Origin: Pseudomonas sp. 6D_7.1_Bac1 | GTDB lineage: Bacteria > Pseudomonadota > Gammaproteobacteria > Pseudomonadales > Pseudomonadaceae | Direction: 5' to 3' | Length of the DNA stretch: 64,000 nucleotides | Assembly (NCBI RefSeq): GCF_025465945.1 | Contig: NZ_JANLNW010000084.1 | Span: 181,595-245,594 of the forward strand | Shown here: positions 1-9,303 of the stretch, piece by piece | How positions within the stretch are numbered: the first letter of the stretch is position 1 | Layout: every line of letters begins with the position of its first letter | Notes under the pieces: model-generated | Database searches by the model: none | The model's input: only the letters and a program-made list of their open reading frames with translations | What the model was told of the DNA's origin: nothing | Translations under genes and position numbers: made by a program

Positions 1-1
1 G

Positions 2-979
2 GACATCGTGGCGAAGATCGCGCGGATTCCGCCAAAACACGTCACCAGTTCCGACAAAGAGCTGCTGCGTAATCTTGAGCGCGATCTGAAGTTGACGGTG
101 TTTGGCCAGGATGCAGCGATCGACTCCTTGTCGACCGCGATCAAGCTGTCCCGTGCCGGTCTGAAGTCGCCTGACAAACCTGTCGGTTCGTTCCTGTTTG
201 CCGGACCGACCGGTGTCGGTAAAACCGAAGCGGCTCGGCAACTGGCCAAGGCCTTGGGTATTGAGCTGGTTCGTTTCGACATGTCCGAGTACATGGAGCG
301 CCACACCGTTTCGCGTTTGATCGGTGCGCCTCCTGGCTATGTCGGGTTCGATCAGGGCGGCCTGCTGACGGAAGCCATCACCAAGCAGCCTCACTGCGTG
401 CTGTTGCTCGATGAGATCGAGAAGGCGCATCCGGAAGTCTTCAACCTGCTGTTGCAGGTGATGGACCACGGTACGCTCACCGATAACAACGGGCGCAAGG
501 CGGATTTCCGTAACGTGATCGTCATCATGACGACCAACGCCGGTGCCGAAACCGCAGCTCGGGCTTCTATCGGCTTCACGTATCAGGATCACTCTTCCGA
601 CGCGATGGAAGTGATCAAGAAGAGCTTCACGCCGGAATTCCGTAACCGTCTGGACACCATTATCCAGTTTGGTCGCCTCAGTCATGAGGTCATCAAAAGC
701 GTGGTGGACAAGTTCCTTACCGAACTGCAGGCGCAGCTGGAAGACAAGCGTGTACTGCTTGAGGTCACCGATGCCGCACGCAGTTGGCTGGCGGCCGGTG
801 GTTACGACGCAACCATGGGCGCGCGACCAATGGCGCGCTTGATCCAGGACAAGATCAAGCGTCCGCTGGCGGAGGAAATTCTCTTTGGCGAACTGGCCGA
901 GCATGGCGGTGTGGTACACATCGACATCAAGGACGGCGAACTCACCTTCGAGTTCGAGACCACCGCCGAAATGGCCTGA
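2..979 (+). CDS. clpA: ATP-dependent Clp protease ATP-binding subunit ClpA, C-terminal part (gene starts before the window)
   Basis: The reading frame is open to the left edge (D-I-V-A-K-I-A-R-I-P), so only the last ~325 residues of a protein of about 750 are present. The part seen is the second AAA+ module: Walker A GPTGVGKT near residue 70, Walker B LLLDEIEKAHPEVFNLLLQV, the GAPPGYVG pore-loop motif, sensor TTNAG, and the C-terminal small domain with the ARPMARLIQ motif. ClpA unfolds substrates and feeds them to ClpP. A hairpin terminator follows directly. The infA gene downstream is on the opposite strand and converges on it. Identification is secure. Confidence 0.96.
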   Translation, partial: DIVAKIARIPPKHVTSSDKELLRNLERDLKLTVFGQDAAIDSLSTAIKLSRAGLKSPDKPVGSFLFAGPTGVGKTEAARQLAKALGIELVRFDMSEYMERHTVSRLIGAPPGYVGFDQGGLLTEAITKQPHCVLLLDEIEKAHPEVFNLLLQVMDHGTLTDNNGRKADFRNVIVIMTTNAGAETAARASIGFTYQDHSSDAMEVIKKSFTPEFRNRLDTIIQFGRLSHEVIKSVVDKFLTELQAQLEDKRVLLEVTDAARSWLAAGGYDATMGARPMARLIQDKIKRPLAEEILFGELAEHGGVVHIDIKDGELTFEFETTAEMA

Positions 980-997
980 TAGCCTCGCAACAAAAGC

Positions 998-1023
998 AAA
1001 AGGCGCCGAAAGGCGCCTTTTTG
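998..1023 (+). terminator. Rho-independent terminator after clpA
   Basis: A GGCGCC stem with a GAA loop, flanked by A and T runs, lies 18 bases after the clpA stop codon. Confidence 0.85.
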
Positions 1024-1050
1024 CTGTCTCGAGAGAACACGCAAATCCCC

Positions 1051-1140
1051 TGTGGGAGCGAGCTTGCTCGCGATAGCGGTGGGTCAGACTGCATTAATGC
1101 CGGGTGTGAAACCGCCATCGCGAGCAGGCTCGCTCCCACA
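1051..1140. repeat. REP doublet (REPIN-like), TGTGGGAGCGAGC family
   Basis: Two REP units in inverted orientation: TGTGGGAGCGAGCTTGCTCG at the left and its near reverse complement ending in CTCGCTCCCACA at the right, with about 45 bases between. This is the common intergenic REPIN arrangement of the P. fluorescens group. Related pairs occur at 7435-7524 and 11995-12087. Confidence 0.9.
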
Positions 1141-1180
1141 ATGGATTGAGGGTGCCTGTCAGATCGCGCACAAACAAAAA

Positions 1181-1204
1181 CGCCCGGCAGAGCCGGGCGT
1201 TTTG
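1181..1204 (-). terminator. Terminator of infA
   Basis: The hairpin CGCCCGGC-AGA-GCCGGGCG has A residues on its left and T residues on its right, so it could work in either direction. It lies 12 bases beyond the infA stop codon. Confidence 0.8.
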
Positions 1205-1215
1205 TATTGACTTGA

Positions 1216-1434
1216 TTAGCGAGCGCGGTAAGTGATGCGCCCTTTGCTCAAGTCATAGGGCGTCAGCTCGACGCGCACCTTGTCACCGGTAAGAATACGA
1301 ATGTAGTTCTTGCGCATCTTGCCGGAAATATGCGCGGTTACGACGTGCCCATTTTCCAACTCCACACGAAACATGGTGTTGGGCAGGGTGTCGACGACAG
1401 TGCCTTCCATTTCGAAGCTGTCTTCTTTCGACAT
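1216..1434 (-). CDS. infA: Translation initiation factor IF-1
   Basis: 72 residues starting [20 protein letters not shown], the normal length and sequence style of IF-1. It is a single S1/OB-fold RNA-binding domain that sits in the ribosomal A site during initiation. The frame stays open upstream to 1500, but the ATG at 1434 gives the family's exact N terminus, so the longer form was rejected. It lies between clpA (convergent) and bpt (same strand), the usual Pseudomonas order. Confidence 0.97.
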
Positions 1435-1545
1435 GCAGTAAAGCCCTCGGTATCCAATGAATGGCCCGGTGCAACTGCGCCAGGCAAAAGCGGCGTGCAT
1501 TGTGCCCGAAAAATGGGGTTTAAGCCAAGGGCTTTAGGGCTGACC

Positions 1546-2253
1546 CTAGTTCAGCACCACCCAGCGCTGATTAATCAGCAGCTCTATGGGGCGATATTGG
1601 GTCTTGTAGTTCATTTTTTTGCAGTTTTTGATCCAGTATCCGAGGTAGACCGCGTCCAGTCCCAGGCGCCGGGCTTCGTTGATTTGCCAGAGAATCGCGT
1701 AACGACCCAGGCTGCGACGATCTTCTTCGGGCTCATAGAAGGTATAAACCGCCGACAAGCCGTTGGGCAGCAGGTCGGTCACGGCTAGCGCCAGCAGGCG
1801 GCCTTCGAGGCGGAACTCATAGAATCGCGAAAACGGCAGGTCGCGGACCAGGAAGGTTGAAAACTGATCGCGACTGGGGGGATACATGTCGCCATCGGCG
1901 TGACGCTGTTCGATATAGCGCTGGTAAAGGTCGAAATACTCTTCGCTGTAGCCTGGTTTGGCGGGGCGAACCTGCAGGTCGGCATTGCGTTTGAAAATAC
2001 GTTTCTGCTGACGGTCAGGCGAGAATTGCGCAACGGGAATGCGCGCAGGCACGCACGCATTGCAATTTTGGCAATGGGGTCGGTAAAGGTGATCGCCACT
2101 GCGACGAAAGCCCATTTCCGACAGATCTGCGTAGACATGCACATCCATGGGCTGACTAGGGTCGAGGAACAGCGTAGTGGCCTGTTCATCGGGCAGATAG
2201 CTGCAAGAGTGGGGCTGAGTGGCATAAAACTTGAGGCGCGCCAACTCGGTCAT
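1546..2253 (-). CDS. bpt: Aspartate/glutamate leucyltransferase (leucyl-tRNA-protein transferase)
   Basis: 235 residues with the N-terminal ATE signature FYATQPHSCSYLPDEQATTL and the cysteine cluster PHCQNCNACVPARIPV, then a C-terminal GNAT-like domain containing YLGYWIKNCKKMNYK. Proteins of this bacterial Bpt type transfer leucine from Leu-tRNA to N-terminal Asp or Glu, marking proteins for ClpAP through ClpS. It is next to aat and near clpA, so three N-end-rule pathway genes lie within 3 kb. Older annotations call it arginyl-tRNA-protein transferase (ate). Confidence 0.93.
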   Translation of the reverse strand: MTELARLKFYATQPHSCSYLPDEQATTLFLDPSQPMDVHVYADLSEMGFRRSGDHLYRPHCQNCNACVPARIPVAQFSPDRQQKRIFKRNADLQVRPAKPGYSEEYFDLYQRYIEQRHADGDMYPPSRDQFSTFLVRDLPFSRFYEFRLEGRLLALAVTDLLPNGLSAVYTFYEPEEDRRSLGRYAILWQINEARRLGLDAVYLGYWIKNCKKMNYKTQYRPIELLINQRWVVLN

Positions 2254-2311
2254 GAATCAACCCTCGGGAATAGCTGTTCAATTAAGTGTAAGCCACGGGT
2301 GCAAAAATCGC

Positions 2312-2992
2312 TCAGCAAACCCATGTGGCACGGTTGGGTTGATCAAGATGTTGCTGAAGATAGCGGGCAAACTCGCGACGAGGGATTGCTCGGGCACCCA
2401 GGCTGTGCAGGTGATCGGTCGGCATCTGGCAGTCGATCAGCACAAAGCCGGCGTCCTTGAGGTGTTTGACGAGCGTGGCGAAGCCGAACTTGGACGCGTT
2501 GTCGGCACGGCTGAACATCGATTCACCAAAAAACAGCTGACCCATCGCCAGGCCGTAGAGGCCACCCACCAGCACGCCCCGGTCCCAGACCTCGACCGAG
2601 TGGGCGTATCCGCGAGCGTGCAACTCCATATAGGCGGTTTGCATCGCTTCGGTGATCCAGGTGCCGTCGGCGTACTCGCGGGGCGCCGCGCAGGCACGAA
2701 TGACGGCGGGGAAGTCCTGGTCGAACGTCACGTCGTAGCGTTTTTGGCGCAGCAGTTTACCGAGGCTGCGCGAAACATGCAGTTCGTCGGGAAGTAGTAC
2801 GGTACGTGGATCGGGAGACCACCAGAGGATCGGCTGACCCTCCGAAAACCACGGGAAGCACCCGTGCCGATAAGCCTGGACCAGTCGATCGGCGCTAAGG
2901 TCACCGCCAGCGGCAAGCAAGCCGTTGGGGTCGCGCATGGCTTTTTCCAGTGGCGGGAATTTCAGAGAGTCGCGTTGTAACCAGGTCAGCAT
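2312..2992 (-). CDS. aat: Leucyl/phenylalanyl-tRNA-protein transferase
   Basis: 226 residues with the family motifs FPPLEKAMRDPNGLLAAGGDL, YRHGCFPWF, WWSPDPR and FGESMFSR. The enzyme adds Leu or Phe to proteins with N-terminal Lys or Arg, creating N-degrons for ClpS-ClpAP. The frame extends upstream to 3109, inside trxB, but the start at MLTWLQRDSLKF (2992) gives the normal family length. Downstream of trxB, upstream of bpt, same strand. Confidence 0.94.
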   Translation of the reverse strand: MLTWLQRDSLKFPPLEKAMRDPNGLLAAGGDLSADRLVQAYRHGCFPWFSEGQPILWWSPDPRTVLLPDELHVSRSLGKLLRQKRYDVTFDQDFPAVIRACAAPREYADGTWITEAMQTAYMELHARGYAHSVEVWDRGVLVGGLYGLAMGQLFFGESMFSRADNASKFGFATLVKHLKDAGFVLIDCQMPTDHLHSLGARAIPRREFARYLQQHLDQPNRATWVC

Positions 2993-3056
2993 GGCATCCA
3001 GGCTTGCAGAAGGGGAGGGCAGCGGCAGGCCAGGGTCTGCCGCAAGGAATGTCTCA

Positions 3057-4007
3057 TCAGTTGTCGTCGAGGTACTTTTCAGCGTCCAGTGCCGCCATGC
3101 AGCCGGCACCCGCGGAAGTCACTGCCTGGCGGTAGACATGGTCGGCCACGTCGCCCGCTGCAAACACACCTTCGATCTCGGTGGCGGTGGCATTGCCTTC
3201 GCTGCCGCCCCGGACCCGCAGGTAGCCGTTATGCATCTCCAGTTGACCCTGGAACAGGTCGGTGTTGGGCTTGTGACCGATGGCGATGAATACGCCGGTC
3301 AGCGCCAAGTCTTTCATCTCGCCGGTCAGGTTGTCGCGCAGACGTGCGCCGGTCACGCCACTGGCATCGCCCAGCACCTCTTCAAGGTTCTGGTTCCAGT
3401 GCAGGCGGATATTGCCGTTTTGGGCGCGTTCGAACAGTTTGTCCTGAAGAATCTTCTCTGAGCGCAGCTTGTCGCGGCGATGGATCAGGTGGACTTCCCT
3501 GGCGATGTTGCCCAGGTACAGTGCTTCTTCAACGGCGGTGTTGCCGCCGCCAATCACCGCGACGACCTGATTGCGGTAGAAGAAACCATCGCAGGTGGCG
3601 CAGGCCGAAACACCTTTGCCGGCGAAGGTTTCTTCAGAGGGCAATCCCAGGTACTGCGCCGAGGCGCCAGTGGCGATAATCAGTGCATCGCAGGTGTAAG
3701 TACCGCTGTCGCCGGTGAGTCTGAACGGTCGCTGCTGCAACTCTGCGGTGTGGATGTGGTCGTAGACGATCTCTGTGTCGAAACGCTCGGCGTGTTTTTG
3801 CATGCGCTCCATCAACACCGGGCCGGTCAGGCCTTCGACATCGCCAGGCCAGTTGTCGACTTCAATGGTGGTGGTCAACTGACCGCCGGCTTGCAGGCCC
3901 GTGATAACGGTCGGCTTGAGGTTGGCGCGAGCGGCATAAACGGCGGCGCTGTAACCGGCAGGGCCGGAACCCAGAATGATCAGGCGTGAATGCTTAGCTT
4001 CGCTCAT
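3057..4007 (-). CDS. trxB: Thioredoxin reductase (NADPH)
   Basis: 316 residues. FAD-binding GSGPAGYSAAVYAARANL is at the N terminus. The redox-active CATCDGFFYR is near residue 140, the NADPH-binding GGGNTAVEEALYL follows, and the C-terminal FAD segment is GVFAAGDVADHVYRQ. It regenerates reduced thioredoxin in the cytoplasm. It is transcribed divergently from ftsK, the standard Pseudomonas arrangement. Confidence 0.96.
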   Translation of the reverse strand: MSEAKHSRLIILGSGPAGYSAAVYAARANLKPTVITGLQAGGQLTTTIEVDNWPGDVEGLTGPVLMERMQKHAERFDTEIVYDHIHTAELQQRPFRLTGDSGTYTCDALIIATGASAQYLGLPSEETFAGKGVSACATCDGFFYRNQVVAVIGGGNTAVEEALYLGNIAREVHLIHRRDKLRSEKILQDKLFERAQNGNIRLHWNQNLEEVLGDASGVTGARLRDNLTGEMKDLALTGVFIAIGHKPNTDLFQGQLEMHNGYLRVRGGSEGNATATEIEGVFAAGDVADHVYRQAVTSAGAGCMAALDAEKYLDDN

Positions 4008-4335
4008 AAAAACACCTCATAAGCCTTTGTCACAAAAGAGAATGCATGCTCAAATTGAAGCGCGCGCAACGTACTTTTGGCTATGCTACACCCAAGCTGC
4101 TCTGGCGTGGCATCGTGCGGGCAAACCCGTACAATGCGGTCTGTATCGAGATGTTCCAAGGCTTGGGGCGAAAACAGGGCAGTCTTCGCCAGCGCCTGCC
4201 GGTTTCAGATTTTGATGTCAGAGTGTTAAAAGTAGTCTCTGTTGCGCTTGTTAATGTTGTTACCTGCCCGGATTGGGCAGTTTTTTGTAGTCAATCAACA
4301 GTTGGACGCGCTACAGGCGCAGGAAAAGACGCGTT
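4008..4335. promoter_or_regulatory. Divergent trxB/ftsK intergenic region
   Basis: 328 bases without a credible gene. Promoters for both flanking genes must lie here. A 97-codon open frame on the plus strand runs into ftsK but has no recognisable protein character. No operator or riboswitch is evident. Confidence 0.5.
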
Positions 4336-6741
4336 TTGAAGAAATCCACCGCAGCACCTAAAACAGCAGTTCCACTTTGGCGTCAGCATCTGCACTACCG
4401 GCTCAAGGAAGGTGCACTGATCGCCATCGGTGCCTTGTGCCTGTTCCTGATGATGGCTTTGCTGACCTATGGCAAGGACGATCCGGGCTGGAGCCATAAC
4501 AGCAAAATCGACGATGTGCAGAACTTCGGCGGGCCGGCTGGCTCCTACAGCGCCGATATTCTGTTCATGGTGCTGGGTTACTTCGCTTATATCTTCCCGC
4601 TGTTGCTGGCGATCAAGACCTACCAGATCTTCCGCCAGCGCCACGAGCCGTGGCAGTGGAGTGGCTGGCTGTTTTCCTGGCGCCTGATCGGCCTGGTGTT
4701 TCTGGTGCTGTCGGGCGCGGCCCTGGCGCATATCCATTTCCATGCCGCGACCGGTTTGCCGGCCGGCGCCGGTGGTGCGTTGGGCGAAAGCCTGGGCGAT
4801 CTGGCGAAAAACGCGCTGAATGTCCAGGGCAGTACCCTGATGTTCATTGCGCTGTTCCTGTTCGGTCTGACCGTGTTTACCGACCTGTCGTGGTTCAAGG
4901 TGATGGACGTCACCGGCAAGATCACCCTCGACCTGTTCGAACTGTTTCAAGGCGCCGCCAATCGCTGGTGGGCCGCGCGTACCGAGCGCAAGCAACTGGT
5001 CGCGCAACTGCGTGAAGTCGACGATCGGGTGCACGATGTCGTGGCGCCGACCGTGACTGACAAACGCGAGCAAGCCAAGGTCAAGGAGCGCCTGATCGAG
5101 CGTGAGCAGGCCCTGAGCAAGCACATGTCCGAGCGCGAGAAGCAGGTTCCGCCGGTGATCGCCCCGGCACCACCCAAAGCGCCGCCGCCCAGCAAGCGGG
5201 TTGAGAAAGAAAAGCAGGCGCCGCTGTTCGTCGACAGTGCGGTGGAAGGCACCTTGCCGCCGATCTCGATTCTCGATCCGGCAGAAAAGAAACAGCTCAA
5301 CTATTCGCCTGAGTCGCTGGCTGCGGTCGGTCACTTGCTGGAAATCAAACTCAAGGAGTTTGGCGTCGAGGTGTCGGTGGATTCGATTCACCCGGGCCCG
5401 GTGATTACCCGTTACGAGATTCAACCGGCGGCCGGGGTTAAGGTCAGCCGTATTTCCAACCTGGCCAAAGACCTTGCACGCTCGCTGGCAGTCACCAGTG
5501 TGCGGGTGGTGGAAGTGATTCCCGGAAAGACCACGGTCGGCATCGAGATTCCCAACGAAGACCGGCAGATCGTGCGCTTCTCCGAAGTGCTGTCGACCCC
5601 GGAATACGATGATGCCAAGTCCCCGGTTACCCTGGCCCTGGGCCATGACATCGGCGGCAAGCCGATCATCGTCGACCTGGCGAAAATGCCGCACCTGCTG
5701 GTGGCCGGTACGACCGGTTCCGGTAAGTCGGTGGGTGTGAACGCGATGATTCTGTCGATTCTGTTCAAGTCGGGCCCGGAAGACGCCAAGCTGATCATGA
5801 TCGACCCGAAAATGCTTGAATTGTCGATCTATGAAGGCATTCCGCACCTGCTGTGCCCGGTGGTCACCGACATGAAGGACGCCGCCAACGCGCTGCGCTG
5901 GAGCGTGGCCGAGATGGAGCGTCGCTACAAGCTGATGGCGAAGATGGGGGTGCGTAACCTGTCCGGCTTCAACCAGAAGGTCAGAGAGGCGCAGGAAGCC
6001 GGTACACCGCTGGCGGATCCGTTGTACAACCGCGAAAGCATTCACGACGAAGCGCCGCTGCTGACCAAGTTGCCGACCATCGTGGTGGTGGTCGACGAAT
6101 TCGCCGACATGATGATGATCGTCGGCAAGAAGGTTGAAGAACTGATTGCGCGGATCGCCCAGAAAGCCCGTGCTGCCGGTATTCACTTGATTCTGGCGAC
6201 CCAGCGTCCATCGGTGGACGTGATCACCGGTCTGATCAAGGCCAACATTCCGACCCGTATGGCGTTCCAGGTATCGAGCAAGATCGATTCGCGAACCATC
6301 ATCGACCAGGGCGGCGCCGAGCAATTGCTGGGTCACGGTGACATGCTCTACATGCCACCGGGCACCAGCCTGCCGATTCGTGTCCACGGCGCGTTCGTTT
6401 CCGACGATGAAGTTCACCGGGTGGTAGAAGCCTGGAAACTGCGTGGCGCACCGGAATACAACGACGACATCCTCAACGGTGTCGAAGAAGCGGGCAGCGG
6501 CTTTGAAGGCGGCAGCGGTGGTGGCGACGATGATAGCGAAACCGACGCGCTTTACGACGAAGCCGTGCAGTTCGTGCTGGAAAGCCGCCGCGCCTCTATC
6601 TCGGCGGTTCAACGCAAACTCAAGATCGGCTACAACCGCGCTGCGCGCATGATCGAAGCCATGGAAATGGCCGGGGTCGTGACGTCCATGAATACCAACG
6701 GTTCGCGTGAAGTTTTAGCCCCTGGTCCAATGCGCGACTGA
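4336..6741 (+). CDS. ftsK: DNA translocase FtsK
   Basis: 801 residues from a TTG start (M-K-K-S-T-A-A-P-K). Four N-terminal membrane segments fall roughly between residues 30 and 180, followed by a Pro/Lys-rich linker. The RecA-like motor has Walker A GTTGSGKS near residue 458 and Walker B IVVVVDEFADMMM. The C-terminal winged-helix gamma domain (SRRASISAVQRKLKIGYNRA) reads KOPS sites. FtsK anchors at the septum and pumps chromosome ends toward dif. The linker is short, as usual in Pseudomonas. lolA follows on the same strand. Confidence 0.96.
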   Translation: MKKSTAAPKTAVPLWRQHLHYRLKEGALIAIGALCLFLMMALLTYGKDDPGWSHNSKIDDVQNFGGPAGSYSADILFMVLGYFAYIFPLLLAIKTYQIFRQRHEPWQWSGWLFSWRLIGLVFLVLSGAALAHIHFHAATGLPAGAGGALGESLGDLAKNALNVQGSTLMFIALFLFGLTVFTDLSWFKVMDVTGKITLDLFELFQGAANRWWAARTERKQLVAQLREVDDRVHDVVAPTVTDKREQAKVKERLIEREQALSKHMSEREKQVPPVIAPAPPKAPPPSKRVEKEKQAPLFVDSAVEGTLPPISILDPAEKKQLNYSPESLAAVGHLLEIKLKEFGVEVSVDSIHPGPVITRYEIQPAAGVKVSRISNLAKDLARSLAVTSVRVVEVIPGKTTVGIEIPNEDRQIVRFSEVLSTPEYDDAKSPVTLALGHDIGGKPIIVDLAKMPHLLVAGTTGSGKSVGVNAMILSILFKSGPEDAKLIMIDPKMLELSIYEGIPHLLCPVVTDMKDAANALRWSVAEMERRYKLMAKMGVRNLSGFNQKVREAQEAGTPLADPLYNRESIHDEAPLLTKLPTIVVVVDEFADMMMIVGKKVEELIARIAQKARAAGIHLILATQRPSVDVITGLIKANIPTRMAFQVSSKIDSRTIIDQGGAEQLLGHGDMLYMPPGTSLPIRVHGAFVSDDEVHRVVEAWKLRGAPEYNDDILNGVEEAGSGFEGGSGGGDDDSETDALYDEAVQFVLESRRASISAVQRKLKIGYNRAARMIEAMEMAGVVTSMNTNGSREVLAPGPMRD

Positions 6742-6799
6742 TCAGTGCCGCGTGAAATCACGCGGCACGCCATTCAAACGAATATCAAAGAGGACTCCC

Positions 6800-7423
6800 A
6801 TGCGTCTTATCCGCATGTTGTTGCTGCCGGTACTGGCTTTAACCACACTCTCGGCCCACGCCGATGACAAGGACGTGGCGCGTCTGACCCAACTGCTCGA
6901 AAAGTCGCAGACCCTGACCGCACGTTTCTCCCAGCTGACCCTCGACGGCAGCGGCACTCAGTTGCAGGAAACCGCTGGCGAGATGTCCTTGCAGCGTCCG
7001 GGTCTGTTTTACTGGCACACCGATGCACCGCAAGAGCAACTGATGGTGTCGGATGGCAAGAAGGTTTCCTTGTGGGACCCGGACCTGCAACAGGTCACCA
7101 TCAAGAACCTCGACCAGCGCCTGACCCAGACGCCAGCACTGTTGCTGTCCGGTGACGTGTCGAAAATCAGCCAGAGTTTCTCCATCACGTCCAAGGAAGC
7201 CGGCGGCGTGATCGACTTCACGCTCAAGCCCAAGACCAAGGACACGCTGTTCGACAGCCTGCGTCTGTCGTTCCGTAACGGCATGGTCAACGACATGCAG
7301 ATGATCGACAGTGTCGGTCAGCGCACTAACATCCTGTTCACCGGGGTCAAGGCCAACGAGCCGATTCCGGCTTCCAAGTTCAAGTTCGACATCCCCAAGG
7401 GTGCCGATGTGATCCAGGAATAA
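6800..7423 (+). CDS. lolA: Outer-membrane lipoprotein carrier protein LolA
   Basis: 207 residues starting MRLIRMLLLPVLALTTLSAHA, a signal peptide cleaved after AHA. Family features are LTARFSQLTLDGSGTQLQET, the MSLQRPGLFYWHTD segment and the C-terminal PKGADVI. LolA ferries lipoproteins across the periplasm from LolCDE to LolB. The frame is open from 6752, but the ATG at 6800 follows a good AGAGGA ribosome site and starts exactly at the signal peptide. Confidence 0.95.
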   Translation: MRLIRMLLLPVLALTTLSAHADDKDVARLTQLLEKSQTLTARFSQLTLDGSGTQLQETAGEMSLQRPGLFYWHTDAPQEQLMVSDGKKVSLWDPDLQQVTIKNLDQRLTQTPALLLSGDVSKISQSFSITSKEAGGVIDFTLKPKTKDTLFDSLRLSFRNGMVNDMQMIDSVGQRTNILFTGVKANEPIPASKFKFDIPKGADVIQE

Positions 7424-7434
7424 GACGCAGAACT

Positions 7435-7524
7435 TGTGGGAGCGAGCCTGCTCGCGAAGAGGGAGTGTCAGTCACCATAAATGTTGTCTGACACACCGCA
7501 TTCGCGAGCTGGCTCGCTCCCACA
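7435..7524. repeat. REP doublet (REPIN-like)
   Basis: The same family as 1051-1140: TGTGGGAGCGAGCCTGCTCG, then about 40 bases, then an inverted unit ending CTCGCTCCCACA. It separates lolA from rarA. Confidence 0.9.
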
Positions 7525-7590
7525 GGGATTTTAGTGTTTAACACTTTGGCGGGTCGGCATCAGGACCCAGTAGAGGTTTCATAAGTAGTG

Positions 7591-8913
7591 ATGGACCTGT
7601 TTCGCAGTGCCCCGATAGCTCAGCCTCTGGCCGCCCGTTTACGTGCGGCCAATCTGGACGAGTACGTCGGTCAGGAACACCTGTTGGCCCGCGGCAAGCC
7701 GTTGCGCGAGGCGCTGGAGCAGGGTGCCCTGCACTCGATGATTTTCTGGGGGCCGCCGGGCGTGGGTAAAACTACCCTGGCGCGGTTGTTGGCGGAAGTC
7801 TCGGATGCGCACTTTGAAACGGTCTCGGCGGTCCTGGCCGGGGTCAAGGAAATCCGTCAGGCGGTGGAAGTCGCCAAACAGCAGGCCGGGCAATATGGCC
7901 GTCGGACCATTCTGTTCGTCGACGAAGTCCATCGTTTCAACAAGTCGCAACAAGATGCCTTTCTGCCGTACGTCGAAGACGGCACGCTGATTTTCATCGG
8001 TGCGACCACTGAAAACCCGTCCTTTGAACTGAACAATGCACTGCTGTCCCGTGCACGCGTTTACGTGCTCAAAAGCCTCGACGAAACCGCGCTGCAAAAA
8101 CTGGTGCAGCGGGCGTTGAGCGAAGAGCGTGGCCTGGGCAAGCGTCAGCTGAGTCTCGGCGATGACGGCTTCAAGATGCTGCTGAGCGCCGCCGACGGTG
8201 ACGGCCGGCGTCTGCTCAACCTGTTGGAAAACGCCTCCGACCTGGCCGAAGACGGCACGGAAATCGGCGTCGAGCTGCTGCAGAGCCTGCTCGGCGACAC
8301 CCGGCGGCGTTTCGACAAAGGCGGGGAAGCTTTCTACGATCAGATTTCCGCGTTGCACAAATCGGTGCGTGGCTCCAACCCGGACGGTGCGTTGTACTGG
8401 TTCGCGCGCATGCTCGATGGTGGCTGCGATCCGTTGTACCTGGCCCGGCGCGTGGTGCGCATGGCCAGCGAAGACATCGGCAATGCCGACCCGCGGGCCT
8501 TGAGCCTGTGTCTGGCGGCGTGGGATGTGCAGGAACGGCTCGGCAGCCCCGAGGGCGAGTTGGCGGTCGCGCAGGCGATTACCTATCTGGCCTGCGCGCC
8601 CAAAAGCAACGCCGTGTATATGGGCTTCAAAGCCGCCATGCGCAGCGCTGCCGAACACGGTTCGCTGGAAGTCCCGCTGCATTTGCGCAATGCCCCGACC
8701 AAGCTGATGAAGCAGCTCGGTTACGGCGACGAATACCGTTATGCCCACGATGAGCCGGACGCTTACGCCGCCGGTGAAGACTACTTCCCGGAAGAACTGG
8801 AGCCGCAGCCGTTCTACCGACCGGTACCGCGAGGCCTCGAACTGAAGATTGGCGAAAAGCTTAACCATCTCGCTCAACTCGACCGTCTTAGCCCGAAACA
8901 GCGGAGAAAGTAG
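7591..8913 (+). CDS. rarA: Replication-associated recombination protein A (AAA+ clamp-loader-like ATPase)
   Basis: 440 residues. Walker A GPPGVGKTT lies near residue 53, Walker B LFVDEVHRF near 109, sensor 1 GATTENPSFE, the arginine-finger region LLSRARVYVL, and the C-terminal MgsA domain (YMGFKAAMRSAAEHG). RarA/MgsA acts at stalled replication forks. A GTG lies immediately before the chosen ATG, so the start is uncertain by one codon. Its stop codon overlaps the crcB start by one base, implying coupled translation. Confidence 0.95.
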   Translation: MDLFRSAPIAQPLAARLRAANLDEYVGQEHLLARGKPLREALEQGALHSMIFWGPPGVGKTTLARLLAEVSDAHFETVSAVLAGVKEIRQAVEVAKQQAGQYGRRTILFVDEVHRFNKSQQDAFLPYVEDGTLIFIGATTENPSFELNNALLSRARVYVLKSLDETALQKLVQRALSEERGLGKRQLSLGDDGFKMLLSAADGDGRRLLNLLENASDLAEDGTEIGVELLQSLLGDTRRRFDKGGEAFYDQISALHKSVRGSNPDGALYWFARMLDGGCDPLYLARRVVRMASEDIGNADPRALSLCLAAWDVQERLGSPEGELAVAQAITYLACAPKSNAVYMGFKAAMRSAAEHGSLEVPLHLRNAPTKLMKQLGYGDEYRYAHDEPDAYAAGEDYFPEELEPQPFYRPVPRGLELKIGEKLNHLAQLDRLSPKQRRK

Positions 8914-9287
8914 TGATTCGAACTATTCTTGCGGTGTCCGTGGCCGGTATCGCTGGTACATTACTGCGTTTCGCAGCTGGCAATTGGGTCAACGCCAATT
9001 GGCCGCGGCATTTTTATACGGCGACCCTGGCCGTCAATCTGGTGGGCTGTCTGATCATCGGTTTGCTTTACGGGCTGTTTCTGGTTCGCCCCGAAGTGCC
9101 GATTGAAATCCGCGCTGGCCTGATCGTCGGTTTTGTAGGCGGTCTGACGACCTTTTCATCCTTTTCACTGGATACGCTGCGCTTGCTGGAAAGCGGGCAG
9201 GCACCGATAGCCTTCGGTTATCTGGCAATCAGCGTATTCGGCGGGCTGCTCGCGACGTGGGCTGGCCTGTCATTGACCAAACTTTGA
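8913..9287 (+). CDS. crcB: Fluoride ion channel CrcB/Fluc
   Basis: 124 residues with four hydrophobic segments and the Fluc signatures GTLLRFAAGNWV, NLVGCLIIG and GFVGGLTTFSSFS, the last containing the fluoride-path residues. It exports cytoplasmic fluoride. It starts with GTG overlapping the rarA stop. No fluoride riboswitch precedes it, consistent with an operon with rarA and serS. Confidence 0.94.
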   Translation: MIRTILAVSVAGIAGTLLRFAAGNWVNANWPRHFYTATLAVNLVGCLIIGLLYGLFLVRPEVPIEIRAGLIVGFVGGLTTFSSFSLDTLRLLESGQAPIAFGYLAISVFGGLLATWAGLSLTKL

Positions 9288-9303
9288 TAAACGAGAGACC
9301 GAC

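Noticed and set aside
4046..4339. 97-codon plus-strand open frame upstream of ftsK
   Set aside because: Occupies the divergent promoter region, has no family character or ribosome site, and runs into ftsK in another frame.
4291..6612. 773-codon minus-strand open frame opposite ftsK
   Set aside because: Composition (His/Arg/Gln-rich) is the typical antisense shadow of a GC-rich gene; FtsK on the plus strand explains the region.
8913..9287. Fluoride riboswitch ahead of crcB
   Set aside because: crcB starts inside the rarA stop codon, leaving no leader region for a riboswitch.
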